6,826 nt of DNA from CAYNWK01 sp964400875 (GTDB lineage Bacteria > Chloroflexota > Anaerolineae > Anaerolineales > UBA4823), in NCBI GenBank assembly GCA_964400875.1, contig CAYNWK010000210.1, forward strand, positions 1 to 6,826, read 5' to 3'. Both the position numbers and the translations under genes were made by a program. The stretch's first letter is position 1, and every line of letters starts with the position of its first letter. Shown in pieces: positions 1-5,419 of this stretch. The notes beneath the pieces are model-generated. The model saw nothing but the letters and a program-made list of their open reading frames with translations, ran no database searches and was not told where the DNA came from.

Positions 1-642
1 GTTTACCCGGCCAGGGTGATCGACAACGTGGACCCACAAGGATTGGGACGGTTGCTGGTTCAAGTTCCTTGGAGCGCGGAAGGGGTGGAGAAGGGTACCC
101 AGGCCTGGGCGCGGCTGGCGACTTTTATGGCGGGCGCCAAGCGCGGCGCCTGGTTCATTCCCGAAGTAGACGACGAAGTATTGGTTGGCTTTGCGGGAGG
201 GGACCCGCGCCAACACTACGTGCTGGGGAGTCTGTGGAGCGAGACAGCCCCGCCGCCGGATGCGATGGACGTCCCTTGGGAGAACAACCGCAAAGCGCTG
301 GTCTCCCGCCAGGGACTGCGCATCACACTGGACGACGCCGCTCAACAGGAAGCCGTCAGCATCGAAACCCCCGGCGGGCAGCGCCTCATCTTGCAGGACG
401 GCGCTGCTTCTGTGGAAATTGAAGACAGCGGGGGGAACCGGATCGTCTTTGAACCGTCCGGGATCAGCGTGCAAGCGGCATCCAAAGTGACCATCAGCGC
501 TTCCGTGGTCGAGATCGACGCCGGGATGCTCAAGGTCAACGCTGGGGTCGCCCAGTTCAGCGGCGTAGTGCAGGCGGACACGCTGATCGCCAACTCAGTG
601 GTCGCCAGCAGCTATACCCCAAGGGCGGGAAACGTCAAGTAA
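1..642 (+). CDS. Contractile-injection-system / phage baseplate spike (gpV/gp5-like), 5'-truncated
   Basis: The reading frame is open from the first base, so the start lies upstream; 213 residues remain. Residues 1-80 look like the gp5/gpV/VgrG OB-fold: VYPARVIDNVDPQGLGR, then VQVPW, a conserved aromatic/glycine stretch (TFMAGAKRGAWFIPEVDDEV), and VGFAGGDPR with VLGSLW, the usual OB-domain end. Residues from about 100 to 213 are short beta-rich, Gly/Ile/Val-rich repeats (ETPGGQRLIL, EIEDSGGNRIVF, KVTISASVVEIDAG), consistent with the trimeric beta-helical needle below the baseplate. The tail YTPRAGNVK resembles the YTPGAGN-type end of spike proteins from extracellular contractile injection systems (Afp8/Pvc8-like). 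Its family role is to form the puncturing tip and to carry a PAAR cap or effectors. The truncation leaves open whether a gp27-like domain precedes it. No sheath, gp25 or PAAR gene is visible downstream, so an injection particle and a prophage tail cannot be told apart. The family call is firm; the system is inferred. Confidence 0.88.
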   Translation, partial: VYPARVIDNVDPQGLGRLLVQVPWSAEGVEKGTQAWARLATFMAGAKRGAWFIPEVDDEVLVGFAGGDPRQHYVLGSLWSETAPPPDAMDVPWENNRKALVSRQGLRITLDDAAQQEAVSIETPGGQRLILQDGAASVEIEDSGGNRIVFEPSGISVQAASKVTISASVVEIDAGMLKVNAGVAQFSGVVQADTLIANSVVASSYTPRAGNVK

Positions 643-654
643 GGCCAGCAGGCT

Positions 655-1041
655 TCAGGCGGGGGGTTTGGGGTCGATGCGCAGGACGGCTTTGCCCCGC
701 CAGGTGTCCTGCTTGATGGTGATGCGCTTGCCGGTCAGCTCGCCGATGGTGACTGCGCCGGTAGCGGATTTGAGCGCTTCGGCGTCCGCCTTGGCGGAGA
801 GCAGGTAGCCCTGCGGGTGGATCTCGCCGTTCTTGGTGCGGAAGTAAAGCACCGGCTTGAACGCCTTCTGTCCGGGCCGGGGTTCGACCTCTTCTTGTTG
901 CAGGTGGGCGATTTCCACGGCGATCTCCGTGCGGCCCCAGCGAAGCAGCTGTTCGACGCGCAGGAACCGCGCTGGGAACAGGTCATCGATGAGCATGTCG
1001 GGGTTTAATGGGCGGGACCTGGGGGCTTCTTCCTTGGACAT
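655..1041 (-). CDS. Small phage-like protein of unknown function (128 aa)
   Basis: This intact 128-codon gene begins with ATG at 1041, preceded by GAGGT with a 10-nt gap, and ends in TGA 12 nt from the spike gene's stop (tail-to-tail). I do not recognise a named family with certainty. The layout resembles small proteins found in phage replication or recombination regions: an N-terminal FLRVEQLL segment, a strand with EEVEP, then KPVLYFRTKNGE, a GYLLSAKADAEAL helix, and a C-terminal GELTGKRITIKQDTWRGKAVLRI stretch (the common 'TGKxIxL...F.GKxV..IRV' pattern). No signal peptide, membrane segment or catalytic motif is evident, so it is probably cytoplasmic. It has its own promoter (1086-1114), which suggests it is expressed separately from the spike gene. 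A link to the injection particle rests only on proximity. Gene reality is fairly sure; the phage resemblance is from memory of the pattern. Confidence 0.75.
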   Translation of the reverse strand: MSKEEAPRSRPLNPDMLIDDLFPARFLRVEQLLRWGRTEIAVEIAHLQQEEVEPRPGQKAFKPVLYFRTKNGEIHPQGYLLSAKADAEALKSATGAVTIGELTGKRITIKQDTWRGKAVLRIDPKPPA

Positions 1042-1085
1042 GGACAGGTTTACCTCGGGGGGATGTTGGCGTTATCGTCCTTTGG

Positions 1086-1114
1086 ATTATCTCAAATTTG
1101 CCCGGTTGAGTCAG
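1086..1114 (-). promoter_or_regulatory. Sigma70-type promoter for the 128-aa gene
   Basis: Read on the minus strand, CTGACT (1114-1109; 4 of 6 matches to TTGACA) is followed after exactly 17 bp by GATAAT (1091-1086; 5 of 6 matches to TATAAT). A start of transcription near 1079 would give a leader of about 38 nt with the GAGGT ribosome site before the ATG at 1041. It sits in an AT-richer stretch of an otherwise GC-rich window. Confidence 0.6.
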
Positions 1115-1211
1115 GTGTCGGATGTCATTTTTCCACTGGCGGTTTTGAAAGGCGGCGGCGGGAAACGTAAATAAGATCTGCAGGCGAATTTTGCATACTA
1201 TGTCTCTCCTT

Positions 1212-1241
1212 TTGTAAAACTCCTTTACGTTTGTCTATAAT
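1212..1241 (+). promoter_or_regulatory. Sigma70-type promoter for the BtrH-like gene
   Basis: TTGTAA (1212-1217; 4 of 6 to TTGACA), an 18-bp spacer, then a perfect TATAAT (1236-1241). Predicted transcription starts near 1248, giving a leader of about 75 nt that includes the inverted repeat at 1272-1300. An imperfect control element, GTAAA-N5-TTTAC (1214-1228), lies across the -35 box and spacer. Confidence 0.68.
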
Positions 1242-1271
1242 CTCAGGAGATACGCGGTTCACGAGGCAACT

Positions 1272-1300
1272 TTTTTTGACGAGCTACACCCGTCAAAAAA
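1272..1300. repeat. Perfect 10-bp inverted repeat in the leader of the BtrH-like gene
   Basis: TTTTTTGACG (1272-1281) and CGTCAAAAAA (1291-1300) are exact reverse complements separated by AGCTACACC. The T-run is in the 5' arm and the A-run in the 3' arm, so neither strand carries the T-tract after the stem that an intrinsic terminator needs. It lies roughly +25 to +53 from the predicted transcription start and 22 bp before the start codon. That position fits a dimeric repressor operator or a leader hairpin that affects translation. The function is inferred. Confidence 0.75.
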
Positions 1301-1312
1301 CCCATCCAGAAT

Positions 1313-1316
1313 GGAG
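1313..1316 (+). promoter_or_regulatory. Ribosome binding site deciding the BtrH-like gene start
   Basis: GGAG at 1313-1316 lies 6 nt before ATG 1323. The other in-frame ATG, at 1311, overlaps this GGAG and has only A/C-rich sequence upstream with no ribosome site. The start at 1323, giving an N-terminus of MPVLKDYEEF, is therefore preferred. Confidence 0.75.
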
Positions 1317-1322
1317 ACAGAC

Positions 1323-2528
1323 ATGCCAGTCTTAAAAGACTACGAGGAATTCGAAGGCCTGCATTGGGAAACCGGGACGGTGCGCAATTTCCTGGCGTAT
1401 CGCGGCGTGTGTGATCCGTACACGGATCTGCCGTATTCCGAGGCCTTTTTCCTGGGGGTCAGCGGCGGAGCGGTGATGGGATACTTTTCTTTTGCGTACG
1501 AAGGCTACGATCCCATGGCGCGCATCCTGACGCGCAACACCTTCGACCCGATGGAGACCATGCTCTCCCGGCTGGGCGTGGTGCAGCACCGGCTGCGCAC
1601 TGGCAGCGCCGACAAGGGAGTGCAGAACCTAATAGAAACTTTAGATTCCGGGGTCCCGGCGATCGTGCTGGCGGACATGTACTCCCTTCCCTACAACCTG
1701 CTGCCGGAGGACAAGGGCATGTGGGCGATGTTCCCCATCCTGGTCTACGGCTACGACCGGGAAAACGAGCGGGCCTGGATCGCCGACCGGGCCCGCGCGC
1801 CGCTGAGCGTGACGACCCGGGAGCTGGCCGCGGCGCGCGCCCGGGTGAAGAAGGACAAATTCCAAATCTTGACGATGGACCCACCACTTCCCGAAAAAAT
1901 CCCTACAGCCGTCAAGGCCGGCATCTGGGACTGCATCAAGCTGTACACCGAAAAGCCCCCGAAGGGGACCAAGAAGAACTTCGGTCTTGCTGCCCTGCGA
2001 TGGTGGGCTGATCTGTTGGTCAAACCGAAAGCCCGCCTGAGCTGGGAAAAAGGGTTCCCTGCTGGTCCGAAGCTCTACGCCGGGTTGAAGTCCGCCTTCG
2101 AGGACATCAATACCTTTGGCAAAGATGGGCAAGCCGAGCGGGACGTGTATGCGAGCTTCCTGGATGAGGCCAGCCGGATCCTGAAAAACCCGGATCTGGG
2201 CGCAGCGGCAGATACGTTTCGCGCCAGCGGCCGGGCATGGGACACCCTAAGCCTGGCGCTCTTCCCCGACGAGATCACGCCCTTCAAAGAAACCCGGGAA
2301 CTGATCTTACGCCGGCACCGGCGCTTCCTGGAGAGCGGGGACGAGGCGCGGGACGAGATGCGGGCGATCGACGGGCGCCTGGCGGAGATACAGGCCGAGA
2401 TCACGCCGGAATATCCTCTGGACCAGCGCAGCGCAGCCGTGTTCAAGGAGAACTTGCGCGACCGGGTGATGCAGGTCCACGACTCCGAAGAGACGGCTGT
2501 CGTCGCCTTGCGTGCAGCGATGAGTTGA
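1323..2528 (+). CDS. BtrH N-terminal / DUF4872-like protein (401 aa)
   Basis: The protein matches the two-part layout of BtrH_N plus DUF4872 proteins. Residues 1-170 resemble the BtrH N-terminal papain-like fold: EGLHWETGTVRNFLAYRG at 11-28, SEAFFLGVSGG at 39-49, a FSFAYEGYDP segment, VPAIVLADMYSLPYN at 111-125, PILVYGYD at 138-145, and AWIADRARAPLSVTTREL at 151-168. Residues 190-401 are a mostly helical DUF4872-like region with a Trp/Lys-rich centre and a charged C-terminal helix (about 338-361). BtrH itself transfers an acyl side chain from a carrier protein in butirosin synthesis, and most relatives have no known reaction. In BtrH the N-terminal Cys follows His (GxHC) and a His precedes the GYD strand. 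Here the first is HW (14-15) and the second region reads MFPILVYGYD, so both usual catalytic positions seem absent. There is no signal peptide, so it is probably cytoplasmic. The gene stands alone between its own promoter and terminator, with no carrier-protein or aminoglycoside genes nearby. Confidence 0.85.
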   Translation: MPVLKDYEEFEGLHWETGTVRNFLAYRGVCDPYTDLPYSEAFFLGVSGGAVMGYFSFAYEGYDPMARILTRNTFDPMETMLSRLGVVQHRLRTGSADKGVQNLIETLDSGVPAIVLADMYSLPYNLLPEDKGMWAMFPILVYGYDRENERAWIADRARAPLSVTTRELAAARARVKKDKFQILTMDPPLPEKIPTAVKAGIWDCIKLYTEKPPKGTKKNFGLAALRWWADLLVKPKARLSWEKGFPAGPKLYAGLKSAFEDINTFGKDGQAERDVYASFLDEASRILKNPDLGAAADTFRASGRAWDTLSLALFPDEITPFKETRELILRRHRRFLESGDEARDEMRAIDGRLAEIQAEITPEYPLDQRSAAVFKENLRDRVMQVHDSEETAVVALRAAMS

Positions 2529-2608
2529 GGGGCGCTTTGTAAGGATAGGAGAGGAAAACGAGAGTATTGCTTGCCTCCCTGCCGATCTTGATCTAAAATA
2601 ATATCGGC

Positions 2609-2649
2609 GCCGGTTAGCCAATGAGCGCTGACCGGCTTTTCCTTTTTTC
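2609..2649 (+). terminator. Intrinsic terminator of the BtrH-like gene
   Basis: GCCGGTTAGC (2609-2618) pairs with GCTGACCGGC (2627-2636), giving a 10-bp stem with one G-U pair and an 8-nt loop. It is followed at once by TTTTCCTTTTTTC (2637-2649). It lies 80 nt after the stop codon at 2528 and separates this gene from the CSLREA gene. Confidence 0.85.
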
Positions 2650-2702
2650 AACGTAACCAAGGATTTCACACTGGGCTGGAAGATTGGGGTGGTGGGGCGG
2701 GT

Positions 2703-2721
2703 TTTGCACGTTGACTGCAAA
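2703..2721. repeat. Palindrome TTTGCA-N7-TGCAAA upstream of the CSLREA gene
   Basis: TTTGCA (2703-2708) and TGCAAA (2716-2721) are exact inverted repeats around a 7-nt centre that includes TTGAC. It is about 110 bp before the start codon. The shape fits a helix-turn-helix operator, but six-base arms can arise by chance. Confidence 0.35.
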
Positions 2722-2829
2722 TCATAGGAACCCAGATGCGTGGAATCGGCTGCGTTCTTCCCGGTGGGGAATCGACTCTTGTGAGAAGCGTCGCGAGCGT
2801 GGCAGCCAAACATATCCAAGGAGAGTGAG

Positions 2830-4257
2830 ATGAGCAAAACCTATTTACGCGTCCTGTTAGCCTTCGCCCTGGCAGTGGTGGCGTTTTCCGCGGCGCCCAG
2901 CCCGGCGCGGGCGGCGACGATCAACGTAAACAGTACGGCGGACGTAGTCGCGAACGACGGCCAATGCACCTTGCGCGAGGCGATCACGGCGGCCAACACC
3001 GATACCGCTTCCGGAGGCATGGCGGGTGAATGCCAGGCAGGCTCCGGGGCGGACACGATCATGCTGGGCGCACAGACCTACACTTTGGCCATCACTGGGA
3101 ACAACGAGGACAACAACGCCACCGGCGACCTCGATATCCGTGCAGGCTTGACCATCCAGGGGCAGGGCGCGGGCAGCACCATCGTACAGGCCGGCACGAC
3201 TGCGGAGAACGGCATCGACCGGGTCTTCCAGGTAGCGGTTGGGGGCATTGCGGTCAGCTTCAAAGGCCTGACCATTCGTAATGGCTTTGTCTCCGGCAGC
3301 GGCGGCGGCGTCTTCATCAACTTCAATGTCGAACCGACGGTCACCGTCGTCAACAGCGTGATCGCCAGCAACACCGCCAGCGCCGCCGGGGGAGGCCTGG
3401 CAGCCTTCGCCGGGACGGTCAACATCGACCACAGCAGCATCACCGGCAACATCGCCGGTTTCGGCGGCGGCCTGAGCAACGGCGGTTTCGTAGTTGCCAG
3501 CGGCGGTACCATGAACGTGCTGGACAGCAACATCAGCAGCAATCAGGCCACCTCGCTGAACTTTGGGGATGGAGGCGGCGTCTTGAACGAGGCTACCTTA
3601 AATATGGCCAACAGCACCATCAACGGCAACACCGCTTTTGTGGACGGCGGGGGTGTGAGCGGCCAGGCGGGTGTGACCAACTTGACCAACGTGACGATTT
3701 TAGGCAACACGGCCGACGGTGACAACGCCAGCGACCCATCAGGAGATGGCGGTGGGGTCAACGCGGACGAAGGAGCGACGGTGACGTTAAAGAACAGCCT
3801 GGTTGGGCAAAACAACGACCAGGGCGGGGAGAACCCGGACATCTTCGGGCAGCTGGCATCGGACGGCTTCAACCTGATCGGCAGCGTTGGGGACACGAAC
3901 TTCTCTGCCAATACAGCTGGCGACCAGTACGGCGACCCGAGCGGAACCACGACGCCCAACACGGGCGCGTCGGAATCGGGGTCCCCGATCGACCCGCAGG
4001 TAGCAGCCTTGACCGGTAGCCCGGCCTACTACCCGCTGCTGAACGGCAGCCCGGCGAAGGACCAGATCCCGCCGTTCTACTGCAAATTCCTGAGCAGTGG
4101 AACGAATCCCCTGTTCACCAATGGGGCGGCCGTGGACACCGACCAGCCGGGCAGCGCACGCCCCAACGGGACCTACTGCGACACTGGCGCATACGAGCAT
4201 CCGGAAGGCGTCATCATAGAGACCCAGGATGTTTACCTGCCGGTGCTGGTCAAGTAA
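2830..4257 (+). CDS. Secreted CSLREA-type right-handed beta-helix protein (475 aa)
   Basis: The start ATG 2830 is set by AAGGAG six bases upstream. Residues 1-29 form a Sec signal peptide: Lys4/Arg7, a hydrophobic core (VLLAFALAVVAF), and a likely ARA|A cut. The mature protein opens with TINVNSTADVVANDGQCTLREAITAAN, the CSLREA motif with Thr for Ser (CTLREA, 46-51). Residues 100-330 are parallel beta-helix rungs with recurring GGG turns at 158, 187, 212, 248, 273 and 307 and NS/N-T steps such as NSTINGNTA. Residues 385-457 resemble a choice-of-anchor-Q end: GSPAKD in place of GSPAID, then a DQPGSARP block and CDTGAYE. The protein has four Cys (46, 68, 418, 450), which could form two disulfides outside the cell. 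It ends in VYLPVLVK, a short hydrophobic tail common on exported Chloroflexota proteins. It is a surface or secreted protein; a polysaccharide-binding or lyase role is possible because many parallel beta-helices act on polysaccharides, but no catalytic residues are evident. It is transcribed alone, ending at the 4291-4329 hairpin. Confidence 0.9.
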   Translation: MSKTYLRVLLAFALAVVAFSAAPSPARAATINVNSTADVVANDGQCTLREAITAANTDTASGGMAGECQAGSGADTIMLGAQTYTLAITGNNEDNNATGDLDIRAGLTIQGQGAGSTIVQAGTTAENGIDRVFQVAVGGIAVSFKGLTIRNGFVSGSGGGVFINFNVEPTVTVVNSVIASNTASAAGGGLAAFAGTVNIDHSSITGNIAGFGGGLSNGGFVVASGGTMNVLDSNISSNQATSLNFGDGGGVLNEATLNMANSTINGNTAFVDGGGVSGQAGVTNLTNVTILGNTADGDNASDPSGDGGGVNADEGATVTLKNSLVGQNNDQGGENPDIFGQLASDGFNLIGSVGDTNFSANTAGDQYGDPSGTTTPNTGASESGSPIDPQVAALTGSPAYYPLLNGSPAKDQIPPFYCKFLSSGTNPLFTNGAAVDTDQPGSARPNGTYCDTGAYEHPEGVIIETQDVYLPVLVK

Positions 4258-4290
4258 TACTGACAATCTGATCGATCACGCGAAACGATG

Positions 4291-4329
4291 GCGGGGCGGA
4301 AAACCAGGTTTTCCGCCCCGCATGGTTTT
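4291..4329 (+). terminator. Intrinsic terminator after the CSLREA gene
   Basis: GCGGGGCGGAAAA (4291-4303) and TTTTCCGCCCCGC (4309-4321) form a perfect 13-bp stem around CCAGG; two more pairs are possible if the loop shrinks. A short T-run (TTTT, 4326-4329) follows. It starts 34 nt after the stop codon at 4257. Because the stem holds AAAA/TTTT, the minus strand could also fold, although no minus gene needs it. Confidence 0.8.
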
Positions 4330-4370
4330 CACCCTCTCTCGAAAAACTCTCCAAAAAGGCAGGGTAAGGT

Positions 4371-5291
4371 ATGTATCCGGTTGAATGGGATGTGTTGGGC
4401 CTGGGCGCGGTTGCAGTGGACGACCTGGTCTACCTGGACCGCCACCCGCGGCCGGACGGCAAGCAGCGCATGCGTTCCCGCCAGCGCCAGGGCGGCGGGC
4501 TCACCGGGACCGCGCTGGCGACCGCGGCGCGCCTGGGTGCTCGCGCCGCCTATTGCGGGATCTTGGGGGAAGACGAGCTCTCGCGTTTCGCCCTGGAATC
4601 GCTGCAGGAGGCCGGCGTCGATACCTCCTCCGTGATCGTCCAACCGGGCGCCGGGCCGCATTACTCCATCGTGCTGGTCGATCTATCGACCGGCAAGCGC
4701 AGCGTGCTCTCCGATATCAGCGCAGTCATCCCTCTAGCGGTGGCTGCGGTCACGCCGGCGCTGATCCGGCGGTGCAAAGCGTTCTTCGTCGATCATTCGC
4801 AGGTCGAAGCAGCGCTGCGGGCCGCCGTATTAGCTTCGGAAGCAGGAATCCCTGTCGTTGCGGATCTGGAAAGGGATGAACACCCCCGTACCCGTGATTT
4901 GCTGGCGCGAATCGAACACCTGATCGTCGACGTTAAGATGGGGAGGCGGCTGACCGGCAAGCGGCAGCCTTCAGAGATAGCGCGAGCGCTGGGGGAGGGT
5001 GGGCGCGCCTGCTCCGCAGTCACAGCCGGGGAGCGCGGCTGCTGGTATTCGCAGTCGGGTGGGCCGGTAGAGCATTTCCCGGCTTTCGAAGTGCCTGTGG
5101 TCGATACGACCGGCTGCGGGGACGTGTTTCACGGGGCGTACGCGGCGTCGATCACCTTCGGGGAGACCATTGAGAATGCGATCCGTTTTGCCACGGCAGC
5201 CGCCGGATTGAAGGCGACCCAAAAAGGAGGCCGAGCCGGGATACCGGACATGGCCGCGGTGGAGAAATTCTTGCGAGATCAAGGCAGTTGA
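4371..5291 (+). CDS. PfkB/ribokinase-family carbohydrate (or nucleoside) kinase
   Basis: This 306-residue protein has the usual length of the PfkB family, whose members phosphorylate sugars or nucleosides with ATP. The N-terminal strand WDVLGLGAVAVDDLVYLD (6-23) leads to the first signature region, GGGLTGTALATAARLGA (41-57) with GILGEDELSRF (63-73). A typical DxxT...P-like lid region follows. TAGERGCWY (218-226) is the usual pre-signature strand. The second signature is VVDTTGCGDVFHGAYAA (243-259), with the catalytic base expected at Asp251. The anion-hole motif, usually GAGD, reads GCGD here. ATG 4371 is preceded by AGGG at 4361-4364 with a 6-nt gap. The start lies 50 bp after the upstream hairpin, and no clear promoter is visible in that gap. 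No signal peptide is seen, so it is cytoplasmic. The substrate cannot be named from sequence alone; no sugar transporter or isomerase gene adjoins it. Confidence 0.88.
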   Translation: MYPVEWDVLGLGAVAVDDLVYLDRHPRPDGKQRMRSRQRQGGGLTGTALATAARLGARAAYCGILGEDELSRFALESLQEAGVDTSSVIVQPGAGPHYSIVLVDLSTGKRSVLSDISAVIPLAVAAVTPALIRRCKAFFVDHSQVEAALRAAVLASEAGIPVVADLERDEHPRTRDLLARIEHLIVDVKMGRRLTGKRQPSEIARALGEGGRACSAVTAGERGCWYSQSGGPVEHFPAFEVPVVDTTGCGDVFHGAYAASITFGETIENAIRFATAAAGLKATQKGGRAGIPDMAAVEKFLRDQGS

Positions 5292-5315
5292 GTTCGAGAT
5301 CGGCTTAGCTACAAT
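5288..5315 (+). promoter_or_regulatory. Candidate promoter upstream of the phosphatase gene
   Basis: TTGAGT (5288-5293; 4 of 6 to TTGACA), a 16-bp spacer, then TACAAT (5310-5315; 5 of 6 to TATAAT). The -35 box overlaps the TGA stop of the kinase gene (5289-5291). It would give the phosphatase gene its own start despite the short gap. Confidence 0.45.
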
Positions 5316-5344
5316 AGCGTGATGGAGCCGCCTGGAAGGATGGT

Positions 5345-5350
5345 TATAAT
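5345..5350 (+). promoter_or_regulatory. Perfect -10 box TATAAT upstream of the phosphatase gene
   Basis: TATAAT stands at 5345-5350 but has no good -35 at 16-18 bp; the best is TGGAGC (5323-5328), with 3 of 6 matches. A start near 5357 would fall just before a small in-frame ORF (ATG 5360). Confidence 0.4.
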
Positions 5351-5419
5351 CGGCCTGCTATGAGTTTCGCGAGCGACGGCGCCAGAATCAAAAGAGATCA
5401 AGGGGTGTAAATCCGAAAG

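Larger units (their letters stand above)
2529..2829. other. 301-bp intergenic region between the BtrH-like and CSLREA genes
   Basis: No gene is supported here. Going from left to right it holds: a short A/G-rich stretch after the stop codon; a small inverted repeat GCCGAT/ATCGGC (2581-2608); the terminator hairpin directly abutting it (2609-2649); a G-rich run (2673-2701); the palindrome TTTGCA-N7-TGCAAA (2703-2721); and a ribosome site AAGGAG (2818-2823) 6 nt before ATG 2830. A good sigma70 promoter for the CSLREA gene is not obvious. TTGACT at 2711-2716 has no acceptable -10 box 16-18 bp downstream. Confidence 0.7.

Noticed and set aside
857..1174. Plus-strand open frame of 105 codons opposite the 128-aa gene
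   Set aside because: It lies mostly antisense to the better supported minus-strand gene, lacks a ribosome site, and has an Arg/Cys/Ser-rich composition typical of a shadow frame.
626..1175. Repeated GCGGGAAACGT at about 626 and 1158, each near a TAA
   Set aside because: An 11-base match without longer flanking similarity is too weak to be an attachment site or a gene relic.
2711..2739. TTGACT as the -35 box of a promoter for the CSLREA gene
   Set aside because: The bases 16-18 bp downstream (AGATGC region) do not resemble a -10 box.
4269..4278. Palindrome TGATCGATCA between the CSLREA gene and its terminator
   Set aside because: Ten symmetric bases with no loop sit after the stop codon and before a terminator; there is no promoter nearby for an operator to control.
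4288..4635. Plus-strand frame starting in the terminator hairpin
   Set aside because: Its start codon sits in the hairpin stem and most of it overlaps the kinase gene in another frame with an Arg/Pro-rich shadow composition.
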